Positions 44,546 through 53,992 of a stretch of 64,000 nt of DNA are shown in pieces. How positions within the stretch are numbered: position 1 is the first letter of the stretch; each line of letters opens with the position of its first letter. Source of the stretch: Oceanospirillaceae bacterium (GTDB lineage Bacteria; Pseudomonadota; Gammaproteobacteria; Pseudomonadales; Litoribrevibacteraceae). The stretch covers positions 1-64,000 of the forward strand of contig JADFAD010000004.1 in assembly GCA_015665455.1 (NCBI GenBank). Direction: 5' to 3'. Under the pieces are notes generated by a model. The model had not been told where the DNA came from. It saw only the letters and a list, made by a program, of their open reading frames with translations, and ran no database searches. The translations under genes and the position numbers were made by a program.

Positions 44546-46660
44546 ATGTCTTATAAACCAGAAGTTGCACGTTCAACACATTCTTGGTTAATGCATTTTC
44601 GAGGGGCCAGACCTTATTTATTTGCGGTTCCTGTATTGGTCGCGTCAGCGATTGTTCAAGCCGACCATAGTATGGCCATTGATGTCATTGGGCAGGTGCC
44701 GGAAACTGCAGCGGAGCAAACGCTGACAACGGAAAAATCAGCGATAACTCGGCCTATGAATGACTCAGGCGAATTGTTGCGATCAATCAATGGTATGACA
44801 GCAACCCGTCGCGGTGGTCATGGGTTTGAACCGATCATTCGTGGGCAACAACAGAGCCAGATTAATATTCTTTCAGATGGCGGCTATATTGTCAGTGCTT
44901 GCCCTGGAAGAATGGACCCAGCAACGAGCTACATCGGGATGGAAACGTTCGATAAAGTTACGGTGATTAAAGGTAATCGTTCGGTTATCTATGGATCTGG
45001 TGGTTCGGGGGGGACAATTCTATTTGAACGACAGAGACCGGAGTTCGAAAAAGGTAAGCCTTACCAAGGAAAGATTACGTTGGGCCACACGGACAACTCT
45101 GAGGCTACCAGTGGATCTGTTGATGTCTCTGCGGGCTCAGGCCGAGGGTTTGTTCGTGCGTATGTAGAAAAAACGGATTCGGGAAATTATGACGACGGTG
45201 ACGGGAATACTGTTTCGTCGGCGTATGAATCCCTAACCCAAGGGATATTACTCGGCTTCGATGTAACTGATGCAGATTATGTGCAGTTGGGCTATGAACA
45301 AAGCAGACAGGATGATATTCATTACGCTGGAAATGGAATGGATTCCCCGTATGCCGATGCCGATAATGTTCGTGGTAAGTGGGTTCATGAAGCGGTAATT
45401 GGTTTCGTAGATATGTTCGAATTGAACCTGTATCGAACGGACGTCGAGCATTTAATGGATAACTACAGTGTGAGAGATCGCGTGGGGATGATGGGGCAAA
45501 TGAGTTCACCTGCATCTTCTGAAAGCTGGGGCGGTCGTTGGTTAGGACGAAGCTATGGGGAATCCAGTGAATTAAGGTTTGGTTTGGATTATCGTGCAAG
45601 TGATCAAGAAGTTACACGCTACATGGATATGGGGATGGGGCCCATGGCTACCTCCATTCTATGGCCGGATGCCGAATTAAGGACGACAGGCTTGTTTACT
45701 GAATTCGATTATCAACTAAATAGCCAGGATATGCTAAGAGCTGGCTTGCGTGTTGATCATTGGACTGCGGATGCTACTGCTGCAAACGATACATACAGTA
45801 TGATGCCATCCCGCACACCTAATCAGTTATACCAAACCTATTACGGCACAGACGCGGATCGAAGATCGGAGAACGAAGTTAGTCTTGTATTCGGTTGGGA
45901 TCGTGATATGGCGAATAATATATCGGTTTCGGCCAATGTAAGTCGCACGGCTAGAACGCCTGATGCAACAGAGTTGTATATTGCGTCTGATAAAGAAATG
46001 ACCATGATGGGGATGACGATGCAGGATGATTGGGTGGGTAACCCCGGTCTTGATTCAGAAATCCATTATCAAATTGATTTGACTGTGCAGCAATCCACTA
46101 ACGTTTATAGTTGGTCTGCTACCGCTTTTTATGATCATGTTGAAGATTACATTGAGCGTTACCAGGCGGGTACAGGTAATGACTCCGTGCTTAAATACAG
46201 GAACGTCTCGGCGCGCTTAACGGGTTTAGAAGTGGAGGGGCAGTACGCACTCTCGGATAATATCATTACGCGTGCGACGGTTGCTTATACTCGAGGCATG
46301 AATACGGATGACGATACGGATCTCGCACAGATAGCACCATTAGAAGCACATCTTTATGCCGATTATAAAACGGAGAGGTGGGGGGCAGGTTTAGAATGGG
46401 TCATTGCAAATGCTCAGGATCGCGTCAATGAGGAAAGTGGTTATGATGCGGGGCCGAGTAATGGCTTTGGTGTTCTGCATTTGAAAGCGTTCTATGAAAT
46501 AGTCGAGCCGATTAAAGTAGAAGCAGGTATTGAAAACGTGCTTGATAAAACCTACGCCTATCATGTGAATTCTGCCAATGTGGATCCGTTTAATCCTTTG
46601 GCTGAAAGAGTGAATGAGCCAGGCAGACAGTACTGGATGAAGGCAACGTATCAGTTCTAA
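44546..46660 (+). CDS. oprC: OprC/NosA-type TonB-dependent copper receptor
   Basis: A 704-residue receptor with plug and 22-strand barrel. GELLRSINGMTATRRGGHGFEPIIRGQQQSQINIL starts the plug and the sequence ends in a typical YQF. The plug has CPGRMDP (Cys119, Met123) and the barrel has EHLMD (His302, Met304), together the CxxxM-HxM copper site known from Pseudomonas OprC. Extracellular loops are Met-rich (GMMGQMSS, YMDMGMGPM, KEMTMMGMTMQ). The family imports copper, as for nitrous oxide reductase or oxidase maturation. The N-terminus is unusually long before the hydrophobic signal (LFAVPVLVASAIVQA). It closes the regB-regA-tonB operon and ends at a terminator. Confidence 0.93.
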   Translation: MSYKPEVARSTHSWLMHFRGARPYLFAVPVLVASAIVQADHSMAIDVIGQVPETAAEQTLTTEKSAITRPMNDSGELLRSINGMTATRRGGHGFEPIIRGQQQSQINILSDGGYIVSACPGRMDPATSYIGMETFDKVTVIKGNRSVIYGSGGSGGTILFERQRPEFEKGKPYQGKITLGHTDNSEATSGSVDVSAGSGRGFVRAYVEKTDSGNYDDGDGNTVSSAYESLTQGILLGFDVTDADYVQLGYEQSRQDDIHYAGNGMDSPYADADNVRGKWVHEAVIGFVDMFELNLYRTDVEHLMDNYSVRDRVGMMGQMSSPASSESWGGRWLGRSYGESSELRFGLDYRASDQEVTRYMDMGMGPMATSILWPDAELRTTGLFTEFDYQLNSQDMLRAGLRVDHWTADATAANDTYSMMPSRTPNQLYQTYYGTDADRRSENEVSLVFGWDRDMANNISVSANVSRTARTPDATELYIASDKEMTMMGMTMQDDWVGNPGLDSEIHYQIDLTVQQSTNVYSWSATAFYDHVEDYIERYQAGTGNDSVLKYRNVSARLTGLEVEGQYALSDNIITRATVAYTRGMNTDDDTDLAQIAPLEAHLYADYKTERWGAGLEWVIANAQDRVNEESGYDAGPSNGFGVLHLKAFYEIVEPIKVEAGIENVLDKTYAYHVNSANVDPFNPLAERVNEPGRQYWMKATYQF

Positions 46661-46701
46661 GTCGGGGGATTAGACAGAAGCGTTTGGTTTCTTCAGGTAA
46701 T

Positions 46702-46743
46702 AAAAAACTGTGACGTCGTAACCCGATTTCACAGTTTTTTTTT
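46702..46743 (+). terminator. Intrinsic terminator of the copper operon
   Basis: AAAAAACTGTGA (46702-46713) pairs with TCACAGTTTTTT (46729-46740), with a T-tract to 46743. It lies 41 bp past the receptor stop. Confidence 0.9.
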
Positions 46744-46854
46744 ATTTATGAACTATATCGTCTGAAATGAAAGAAATCGGTTTTTAAGCGACTCATCTTT
46801 TGGTTTAATAAAATTCATTCTCTAAAGCATGGATAATAACTAAAGGAATAATTA

Positions 46855-48297
46855 ATGGACGATAGAAGGCGTTACTTAAGCATCGCTGATAATGGATTTC
46901 TGATCACGGAAACAGAAGACAGTCCGAAGCACATTGCCAGTTTTTTAATATATCAGAAACCTGAAGGTGCTGTTTCTGATTTTGTTGAACGTCTTTATAA
47001 CAAGTGGGTTGCGGTAGATACGGTTTATCCTCCTTATAACCTTAAGCTGAATGCGACCAATCCTCTTGCTCCCTATTGGACGGAAGATAAAGAATTTAAA
47101 GCATCCAATCACGTTCATTTTATAAAAATGCCAGAGGGTACCACTCGTCAAGAACTCAACGAGAAGATTTCAGAGTTGCACGAGCCTCTAACGGATAAAT
47201 CAATGCCTTTGTGGCAGTGCTACTTCATTGACGGGTTAAGTGATAATCGGTTTGCAATCTATCTTCGTGTCCATCATTGCATGATGGATGGCATCTCAGC
47301 GAGTAAGATGACTGTTCAGTGTCACTCTCCTGATCCAACGGACCCTGAACGTCCTCCTTTCTGGGCGATGGGTGATAACCTATACAATCGAAAATCCAAT
47401 AGAGCTAAGCCGAAGTTTTTAGGTCGGTTATTAAATGCTGCTACGTCCAATGCTAAAACCGCTTATGGTTTATCTCGAATTTCCACTCAACTTTGTTTGG
47501 AAGCCGTTGGTTTAACGACAAACGCGATATCTCTACCGTTCACGTCTTCCAAGTCTGTTTTGACGGGTTCAGTGAGTAACAACAGAGCCTTTGCAACTGC
47601 GTCATTACCCATGGATCGAGTGAATCACTTGCAGAAGGTTGCTAGGAACACGCTTAATCATATTGCTTTAACGTGTTTGGATGGTGCGCTTCATCGATAT
47701 CTTGATCATATCGAGCGTCCGCTTGATGAGCCTTTGACGATAACAATGCCAGTCTCATTACGCCGTGAAGACGCAAAAGTTGGTGGTAATCAGATTGGTT
47801 TAGTTGCTACAAAGCTAGCACCTCAAACGGATGACCCTATCATTCGTTTGCGTGAAATCGGCGTTTCTTTGCAGAATATCAGAAACCAAATTGATACATC
47901 GCCTGCGTCAAGCATTCAGGCATTTTCGTTAGTGACTAATGGCTTCTCTCAATTGGTTGAGAGCGCAAGTGCATCGCAGTTTGTGCCTGCTTTATCACAC
48001 ACTATTGTTTCGAATGTTCCTGGACCTAGAAAGAGCTTGTACCTTGAAGGTGCCCGTTTGGTTGAATGGTATCCTGTAAGTACTTTGGGGCCTGGCCATC
48101 GTTTGAATGTCACTATGTTTTCGTACGACGGACGACTTCATTTTGGTCTTATCGCTGCAAGTGCTTACCTACCTGATTTGGATGTATTAGGCCGTTTTAT
48201 TTACGATGCATTTGAAGAGTTAGAAGCGGTAGTGCAAGCGCCAGATATGGGAACATCTTTGTTGGAAGCAAAGCGAACGACTCAATCATCTGCTTGA
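46855..48297 (+). CDS. Wax ester synthase / diacylglycerol acyltransferase (WS/DGAT)
   Basis: This 480-residue enzyme contains the acyltransferase motif HHCMMDG (140-146; HHxxxDG). Other family blocks are PLWQCYFIDGL (120-128), LDGALHRYL, ITMPVSLR, GNQIGLVATKL and SNVPGP near the C-terminus. WS/DGAT enzymes esterify fatty acyl-CoA with fatty alcohol or diacylglycerol to make storage wax esters or triacylglycerol on the membrane. Marine oil-degrading Gammaproteobacteria commonly carry several copies. It is monocistronic, with a gene ending in a region convergent with a UbiB-type kinase. Confidence 0.92.
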   Translation: MDDRRRYLSIADNGFLITETEDSPKHIASFLIYQKPEGAVSDFVERLYNKWVAVDTVYPPYNLKLNATNPLAPYWTEDKEFKASNHVHFIKMPEGTTRQELNEKISELHEPLTDKSMPLWQCYFIDGLSDNRFAIYLRVHHCMMDGISASKMTVQCHSPDPTDPERPPFWAMGDNLYNRKSNRAKPKFLGRLLNAATSNAKTAYGLSRISTQLCLEAVGLTTNAISLPFTSSKSVLTGSVSNNRAFATASLPMDRVNHLQKVARNTLNHIALTCLDGALHRYLDHIERPLDEPLTITMPVSLRREDAKVGGNQIGLVATKLAPQTDDPIIRLREIGVSLQNIRNQIDTSPASSIQAFSLVTNGFSQLVESASASQFVPALSHTIVSNVPGPRKSLYLEGARLVEWYPVSTLGPGHRLNVTMFSYDGRLHFGLIAASAYLPDLDVLGRFIYDAFEELEAVVQAPDMGTSLLEAKRTTQSSA

Positions 48298-48334
48298 TGG
48301 ATTGGATCTGTTTGATGCTTTGATTGGCCCCAAC

Positions 48335-48366
48335 AGAATCAGCGCTTTTAATTAGGGGCTGATTCT
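48335..48366. terminator. Weak convergent hairpin
   Basis: AGAATCAGC (48335-48343) pairs with GCTGATTCT (48358-48366). It overlaps the stop codon region of the UbiB-type gene and lies 37 bp beyond the WS/DGAT stop. No T-run. Confidence 0.35.
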
Positions 48367-49682
48367 TGGTTTTGTGCTAGAAAGTGAGTAAGCGGTTGCT
48401 GGAATTGACACTGGCAGCCCATTTCCACAAGAAGTAGATAAACGCCACCAATTACCCTGTTAATGAATACGGTATCAGGGGAGGGTTGAAAGTCCTGCCA
48501 GTAAGGAAGAAATGACTTCCATTCTTTTATTGCTCTGTTATGTATATTTGATGTTCCAAAATCAAATGGATCTTCTGAGTCAAAGGGTGTCATGAATATA
48601 TCACTCCATAACTCATAGAAATCATCAGGAATGCTTGTTTTTGTAGCGCTTCTAACTTTAAGTGCGATCAGTGACTTATCTAAGGCAGGGTAGTCACGTG
48701 CAACTGACGCTTTCATAAACTCGTAAAAGCCTTGCTTAAGTTCTGATGGTGCAGGGCTAATGCTTCCAAAATCGTAAATTATGACGCTTCCGTCGGGCCT
48801 GAAAGCAAAATTACCTGGGTGAGGGTCACTGTGGAAGCCATCAAATTCAAAGACTTGTCTACCAATGAACTGGAACAACTTATCGCCAATCTTGTTTTTT
48901 GCTTCTTGGCTGTAGTTGCCAGAAACAACTTGCTTGATGGAATCGCCTTGCTCGAGGGTCGTGGTGAGTATCGTTTTAGTTGAAAACTCTTTCACTACCT
49001 GAGGGATAATGATGCCATCGTCTTGTTGGTGGAATTCATGGAAGCGGGCAAGTTGCTTTGCTTCTTCAATGTAATCCAGTTCTCGGATTAAGGTAACAGA
49101 CAATTCGTCGAAGACGGATTCGAGAGCATCAGGGTCTACTTTGATTAATCCGCCAAGCTTCAGAAGTCTTCTTAGATGTTTTAAATCGGACTTGCAGGCT
49201 TTTTCAATACCAGGGTATTGAATCTTTACGACGACTTCTTGTCCGTCATGAGTGGTAGCTCTATGAACTTGACCAATTGACGCTGCCGCCATGGGGGTGC
49301 GGTCGAAATTGGCAAAAAGCTTTTTCGGGTAATCCCCTAGCTCCAGAACGAGCTGTCGTTCTAGCACTGAAAAGTCCATGGGTGGCGCTTGGTTTTGGAG
49401 TGCGGCTAATTCATCTGCAAATTCTTTAGGGAATAAGTGCTGCATCTGAGAGGCCATTTGGCCAACCTTCATGGCTGCGCCCTTTAGTTCCCCAAGCGTA
49501 GATACAACCTGTTTACCAATTTGAGCATAGAACTCTGATTTTGCTTGGTCAGTATGGGGTTGATTGCTAAACGCTGCTTTTAGTCGACTGCCTGCGTATT
49601 TTCCAGCAACAGAAACCGTCATTCCCGCTAACTTGGATGCTCTTTTTCGGTGATTGACCCACTTGGATAGTTTTTTGCTCAT
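48348..49682 (-). CDS. ABC1/AarF/UbiB-type atypical kinase
   Basis: The 444-residue protein has the UbiB-family kinase features: ELKGAAMKVGQMASQ (the K-x-GQ motif), AAASIGQVHRATT (alanine-rich nucleotide loop replacing the glycine loop), VVVKIQYPG (ion-pair lysine), FDGFHSDPHPGNFAF (catalytic H-x-D-x-x-x-x-N) and IIYDFGS (DFG). UbiB proteins support ubiquinone biosynthesis, but this one lies outside a ubi operon and lacks the C-terminal transmembrane pair of UbiB, so a lipid-related role is only suggested. It follows the UPF0149 gene by 29 bp, so they likely form an operon. Confidence 0.88.
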   Translation of the reverse strand: MSKKLSKWVNHRKRASKLAGMTVSVAGKYAGSRLKAAFSNQPHTDQAKSEFYAQIGKQVVSTLGELKGAAMKVGQMASQMQHLFPKEFADELAALQNQAPPMDFSVLERQLVLELGDYPKKLFANFDRTPMAAASIGQVHRATTHDGQEVVVKIQYPGIEKACKSDLKHLRRLLKLGGLIKVDPDALESVFDELSVTLIRELDYIEEAKQLARFHEFHQQDDGIIIPQVVKEFSTKTILTTTLEQGDSIKQVVSGNYSQEAKNKIGDKLFQFIGRQVFEFDGFHSDPHPGNFAFRPDGSVIIYDFGSISPAPSELKQGFYEFMKASVARDYPALDKSLIALKVRSATKTSIPDDFYELWSDIFMTPFDSEDPFDFGTSNIHNRAIKEWKSFLPYWQDFQPSPDTVFINRVIGGVYLLLVEMGCQCQFQQPLTHFLAQNQESAPN

Positions 49683-49711
49683 AACGGTTTCTTTGTTGTG
49701 TTAACTGATAG

Positions 49712-50368
49712 TTAAACTTGTTCTTCTAACGTTTGAAAAAGCTCTTCGAGTTTCCCTCCCATTTCAGCAAGAGCAAAGACTACATCAGGCAATTGAACTG
49801 CGAATTCAGGTAAGCTTTGCTGTAGAAGGGCTGGGTCTTCAGAGCGTTCAATATTCAGGTCCGGCGACGCTAACGTCGAAATCAAGCCCATAATGGCATA
49901 GATTTGGTCCCCTAAGTCCAGTTCACCTCGCATTGAAGGGTCAATCGCGTTGAACTTTTCCATGGCGTTTTTCCAGCGGTCTTCAATCCATGTGAAGCCT
50001 GCAACAAACCCTTGGCAGAAATGTTCAAGCTCCATTCGCTCAACGGTATCTTCTGACCAATTTAAGTTTAGTTTAGGATTGCAGGTGCCGGACATAATGT
50101 CGTCAAAAGCTTCTTTATAGTGTTGAACCATGATCACTATAATTCTTTGCATCTCGGTTTGTTTTTCTGCATTAGCAGACTCACCGTTGAATACAATTGG
50201 AAACCATTGCTCAGTCGATAAGAATTCTGGTGCACAAAGAACGGAGTAAAGGAAACCGACAAACTGAGTGTAGTTCAATGTGCCTTCAGGGCGATCAGGA
50301 TGTGTTAGAAACTCGTTTAGTGCAACACGATCTTCATCAGTTAGAGGCGGTAGTTGTTGGTCGGTCAT
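49712..50368 (-). CDS. UPF0149 (YgfB/YecA-like) protein
   Basis: The ATG at 50368 has AAAGGA upstream and yields 218 residues. MTDQQLPPLTDEDRVALNEFLTHPDRPEGTLNYTQFVGFLYSVLCAPEF is the UPF0149 start, where the L-D-G-F-L-x-A/G region reads YTQFVGFLYSV. The C-terminal helix region is typical too. No SEC-C zinc tail (as in YecA) is visible. Function unknown; E. coli YgfB-type proteins are poorly studied. It is the first gene of a pair with the UbiB-type kinase. Confidence 0.8.
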   Translation of the reverse strand: MTDQQLPPLTDEDRVALNEFLTHPDRPEGTLNYTQFVGFLYSVLCAPEFLSTEQWFPIVFNGESANAEKQTEMQRIIVIMVQHYKEAFDDIMSGTCNPKLNLNWSEDTVERMELEHFCQGFVAGFTWIEDRWKNAMEKFNAIDPSMRGELDLGDQIYAIMGLISTLASPDLNIERSEDPALLQQSLPEFAVQLPDVVFALAEMGGKLEELFQTLEEQV

Positions 50369-50506
50369 TATCAACGTCCTTTGTTTGTTTAAATACTACA
50401 GGAAAGTCTTCCAGCCTAGATGAAATGGACTCTTATGGCTATTTTAATTTTTATAAATAGCGCTAAACATTACAAAATATTGAGAGTGTTTGAAATCCTG
50501 TTAGCT

Positions 50507-51367
50507 TTATTTAAGTATGTCGGGCGTTTCAGATAGATGAAAGGCATTGAACGGCTCGCAGTTTTCAGCGTTCGCAAGTGGCCACATTCTGTTGCCCATG
50601 GATGCTGCCCCATCGACGCGAATGGACGTGCCACTAATGAATGCCGCTGCCGGTGAAAGCAAAAAACAAATGATCCCGCTGACTTCGGACTCGGTGCCTA
50701 AGCGCTTCATTGGCACAGCTTCTTTTAATTTTGGGATAATCGCTTTAAATGAACCGTCATAGGTGTCCATCCCACTGGAAGCAATCCAGCCTGGCGCAAT
50801 CGCGTTAACTCGTACGCCTTTGTGGCCCCATTCAAAGGCTAATGTCTTTGTAAGGTTGTCCATACCTGCACGGGCTGCACCTGAGTGAACCATTCCTGGC
50901 ATCCCACCCCACATATCAGCAGTAATGTTAACAATTGAACCGCCTTTTTTTGACATGCTTTGGTTAAACACTTCTCGTGAGAAGAGAAAACCACCGGTCA
51001 TGTTGGTGCTGACGACAGCCTCAAACCCTTTTTGAGTGACTGAAGCTGCAGGGCTTGGGTATTGGCCGCCTGCATTATTTACTAAACCTTCGATATGGCC
51101 GTGCTTTTCTACGATCAGGGAGACGGTTTCTTTTACTTTATTTTCATCTCGGATATCACAGCTGAAATAATCTACTTTACCGTCTTGGTTGGTTATTTCG
51201 TTTGCGACCTTTTCGAGTTTCTCTGTTTTTCGTCCAATGAGGGTGACGGATCCTCCAAGAGCATTGATTTCATGAGCAATGCATCGACCGATACCACTTC
51301 CTCCTCCGGTGACAATAAAGTGTTTTTGTTCAAATAAATTATCTTTTAATACACTTTGGAAGCTCAT
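50507..51367 (-). CDS. SDR oxidoreductase, trans-2-enoyl-CoA reductase (PECR)-like
   Basis: The 286-residue SDR opens with HFIVTGGGSGIGRCIAHEI (TGxxxGxG) and has LVNNAGGQYPSP (NNAG). The region VHSGAARAGMDNLTKTLAFEW has His where classical SDRs have the catalytic Tyr, and Arg where the Y-x-x-x-K Lys would be. This is the arrangement of peroxisomal trans-2-enoyl-CoA reductase and 2,4-dienoyl-CoA reductase, so it probably reduces unsaturated acyl-CoAs with NADPH. FLLSPAAAFISGTSIRVDGAASMG closes the fold. The start is ATG 51367. It lies alone and could serve fatty-acid or hydrocarbon metabolism along with the neighbouring lipid genes. Confidence 0.88.
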   Translation of the reverse strand: MSFQSVLKDNLFEQKHFIVTGGGSGIGRCIAHEINALGGSVTLIGRKTEKLEKVANEITNQDGKVDYFSCDIRDENKVKETVSLIVEKHGHIEGLVNNAGGQYPSPAASVTQKGFEAVVSTNMTGGFLFSREVFNQSMSKKGGSIVNITADMWGGMPGMVHSGAARAGMDNLTKTLAFEWGHKGVRVNAIAPGWIASSGMDTYDGSFKAIIPKLKEAVPMKRLGTESEVSGIICFLLSPAAAFISGTSIRVDGAASMGNRMWPLANAENCEPFNAFHLSETPDILK

Positions 51368-51536
51368 AGTTGTCTCTACCGATTGTTCTCATTGAGGAAA
51401 TTCTGATTTTGAAGATTATACCAAGCGCTTGCTTGGCTTCAAGTTTTGCGTCTTAACTAAATCTACCATGATCAAATGAACAGTTTCAGGCATAATAGGC
51501 TTAATTAAAGAAGTATTAATAAGTGATAGGAACGTT

Positions 51537-52571
51537 ATGAACGAAATTACTATTCAGACCCCAGATGATTGGCATCTACACTTTCGCGACGGTGATATGT
51601 TGAAAGAAACCGTACCTGCGACAGCGCGTTGTTTTCAGCGTGCGATTGTCATGCCGAATCTTGTCCCTCCTGTAACCACAGCGGAAATGGCAGAGTCGTA
51701 TCGTCAAAGAATTCTTGATGCTCGACCTGAAGGCAGTAATTTTGAACCTTTAATGACTATCTACCTTACGAATACGACCAGCAAAGCCGATATACAAGCG
51801 GCGAAAGCATCAGGTGTAAGAGCGGCTAAACTCTATCCTGCTGGTGCCACAACCAATTCTGATGCTGCTGTCAGTGCATTAGAAACTTTATACCCTGTTT
51901 TTGAGGCGATGGCTGAAGAAGGGATGCTGCTGCTAATTCATGGTGAAGTGACGGATCATGATATTGATATTTTTGATCGTGAAAAGACCTTTATCGATCG
52001 ACATATGCGTCCGATTACTGAAGCATTCCCTCAATTGAAGGTTGTGTTTGAACACATTACAACCAAGGATGCGGCACAGTTCGTTCTTGAGGCTTCTGAT
52101 AACGTTGCTGCGACGATCACACCTCAGCATTTATTGCTGAATCGCAATGATTTATTGGTAGGTGGTATTCGCCCTCATAACTTCTGTTTACCCGTGCTAA
52201 AACGAAACATACACCAGCAAGCATTACGTGAAGTGGTTGCTTCAGGGTCAAAGAAATTCTTTTTAGGTACTGACTCCGCACCTCATGAAAAGCATCGTAA
52301 AGAGTCTGCGTGTGGTTGTGCTGGTTGCTACAGTGCTTGGAGTGCTTTAGAGCTCTATGCTCAGGTATTTGAAGATCTGGGTGTCATCGAAAAGCTGGAA
52401 GGGTTTGCAAGTCATTATGGCCCTGACTTTTACGGAATGCCTCGTAACGAAGGGACGGTTACCTTGGTTCGTGAAGACTGGTCTGTTCCAGAGGAAATAA
52501 TTTTACCAAATGGTAATCCGATTGTTCCTTTCTTTGCGGGTGAAACTGCTCGTTGGAAGATGAAAGCATAA
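51537..52571 (+). CDS. pyrC: Dihydroorotase PyrC (type II)
   Basis: The 344-residue enzyme carries [13 protein letters not shown] (H-x-H metal ligands), [14 protein letters not shown] (the carboxylated lysine), [19 protein letters not shown] and [12 protein letters not shown] with the catalytic aspartate. It cyclises carbamoyl aspartate to dihydroorotate in pyrimidine synthesis. It matches E. coli PyrC in length and motif order. It stands alone, with an upstream gap of 169 bp. Confidence 0.97.
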   Translation: MNEITIQTPDDWHLHFRDGDMLKETVPATARCFQRAIVMPNLVPPVTTAEMAESYRQRILDARPEGSNFEPLMTIYLTNTTSKADIQAAKASGVRAAKLYPAGATTNSDAAVSALETLYPVFEAMAEEGMLLLIHGEVTDHDIDIFDREKTFIDRHMRPITEAFPQLKVVFEHITTKDAAQFVLEASDNVAATITPQHLLLNRNDLLVGGIRPHNFCLPVLKRNIHQQALREVVASGSKKFFLGTDSAPHEKHRKESACGCAGCYSAWSALELYAQVFEDLGVIEKLEGFASHYGPDFYGMPRNEGTVTLVREDWSVPEEIILPNGNPIVPFFAGETARWKMKA

Positions 52572-52579
52572 CTATGCTG

Positions 52580-52617
52580 ATCAACATTAGCTAAATACTC
52601 GTTTGGCTAATGTTGAT
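52580..52617. terminator. Convergent hairpin between pyrC and cpxA
   Basis: ATCAACATTAGC (52580-52591) pairs perfectly with GCTAATGTTGAT (52606-52617), a 12-bp stem with a 14-nt loop overlapping the end of the kinase gene. It has no T-run, but its position between convergent genes suggests termination. Confidence 0.45.
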
Positions 52618-53992
52618 GCTCTGGTAGTTCTAATGTAATTCTAAATGCTTCGATAGATTCATTCTTGTTGTAGATGTTTTCTGCAAAAACAGCCCCTTTG
52701 TGCAATTCAATAATGGCTTTAACAATAGACAGTCCTAAGCCTATATTAGTGGTTCCGGGTGTCCTTGCTTGGTCTGCACGATAGAAGGGTTCAAAAATCT
52801 CTTCTATTTGCGTGCTGTTTACTCCGCTTCCTTGGTTTGTGATTTCTACTCTGTAAAAGCGTTCTGTTTTTTTCTTGAATTTTGACAATACAATTGTGAC
52901 GTTTGTATCTGTATGACGGTATTGAACTGCATTGCTTATGATGTTTCTAAAGACGGTAGAGAGCCAGTTGTCCTTAGAAAGTACCGTTATAGGTGCGTCT
53001 TCTGAAAGGTCTTTAAGTTCAAGGTTTACTTTAAGTTGTTGATCTTGAAATTCAAACTGAAAATCATTGATCAGGCTTTTGAGCGTTTCATGAATGTTCA
53101 CTGGGTCCGTCAGAGATATCTCTGCGTTTTCAAACGATGGAAGTGAAAGGGTTTGTTTGATGACGGATTCAAAATGGTCGAGCTCATGTTGTATTCGCTT
53201 GGTCATCGGTAATGGATCATTTTCGGAGCTTTCCAATATTGCCAAGGCAACTTGCATTCGGGCAATTGGGGCTCTCAATTCATGAGACATATCATGCACT
53301 AGCCGACGTTGGTTGTTATATGCTCGTTTGATCTGCCTCGCCATATTATCGAAATCTTGAGCTAACTCGGAAAGTTCATCTTTTCGTTTGCCGAGTTTAG
53401 GTGCTATTTCTACGTCTAAATCCCCTTGTGCCAAGGACTGAGTCGCTTTTTGTAGTGCTCTAACGGGGAGCGTTAAATGTCTTGCTAACCAATAACAGAC
53501 GATGCCACTCATAAACACAAGAGAGATAAGCAGGGTCCAGCCTGTATTGGCTAGATGACTGAGGAAGGCTCGATAGATTGGAGGCCGTTCAAAGATGACT
53601 CTGAATTCTTGATTGTCTGAGGTTTTAAAGTATCGCCCGAAATACATAAATTTGCCTGTAGGCTTTTGTATGCTGGCGTTTTTCTCTGTTAACCTTTTTG
53701 ATATTTTTTGAACGCTTTTTGGAAGCGTTTGATTCATTATGTCTCGAGAGTATTCAATAACATAGATTTTATGGGGCCTGAACCTATCTCTTGTATGTCG
53801 TTGCCAGCGTTTAAGCCCCATTAATCCCCGAACTTCATAAGCTCGTTCTGCTTTGATTACACTTCTTTCTAGTGGCAGCGGGAGCTCGTTGGATTGAAGC
53901 CTAGACTGATACAGAATAAATGCAGTGGTAATGATGACTAAGATAATCATTAACCAGAAACAAAAAAAGATTTTACTGAACAGGCTCTTCAT
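52607..53992 (-). CDS. cpxA: CpxA-like sensor histidine kinase
   Basis: A 461-residue kinase close in size to CpxA. It has an N-terminal membrane segment (IFFCFWLMIILVIITTAFIL), a periplasmic domain of about 130 residues, a second segment (TLLISLVFMSGIVCYWLA), then a HAMP linker and the H-box HDMSHELRAPIARMQVALA. The ATP-binding part shows NIISNAVQYRH, GSGVN and GLGLSIVKAI. CpxA senses envelope stress and phosphorylates CpxR. The start overlaps the stop of the regulator by 1 nt (TAATG). The call is 'Cpx-like' because the periplasmic domain is divergent. Confidence 0.82.
   Translation of the reverse strand: MKSLFSKIFFCFWLMIILVIITTAFILYQSRLQSNELPLPLERSVIKAERAYEVRGLMGLKRWQRHTRDRFRPHKIYVIEYSRDIMNQTLPKSVQKISKRLTEKNASIQKPTGKFMYFGRYFKTSDNQEFRVIFERPPIYRAFLSHLANTGWTLLISLVFMSGIVCYWLARHLTLPVRALQKATQSLAQGDLDVEIAPKLGKRKDELSELAQDFDNMARQIKRAYNNQRRLVHDMSHELRAPIARMQVALAILESSENDPLPMTKRIQHELDHFESVIKQTLSLPSFENAEISLTDPVNIHETLKSLINDFQFEFQDQQLKVNLELKDLSEDAPITVLSKDNWLSTVFRNIISNAVQYRHTDTNVTIVLSKFKKKTERFYRVEITNQGSGVNSTQIEEIFEPFYRADQARTPGTTNIGLGLSIVKAIIELHKGAVFAENIYNKNESIEAFRITLELPEHQH

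Noticed and set aside
45105-45599. 164-codon frame antisense to the copper receptor
   Set aside because: Histidine/proline-rich low-quality sequence; shadow of the receptor gene.
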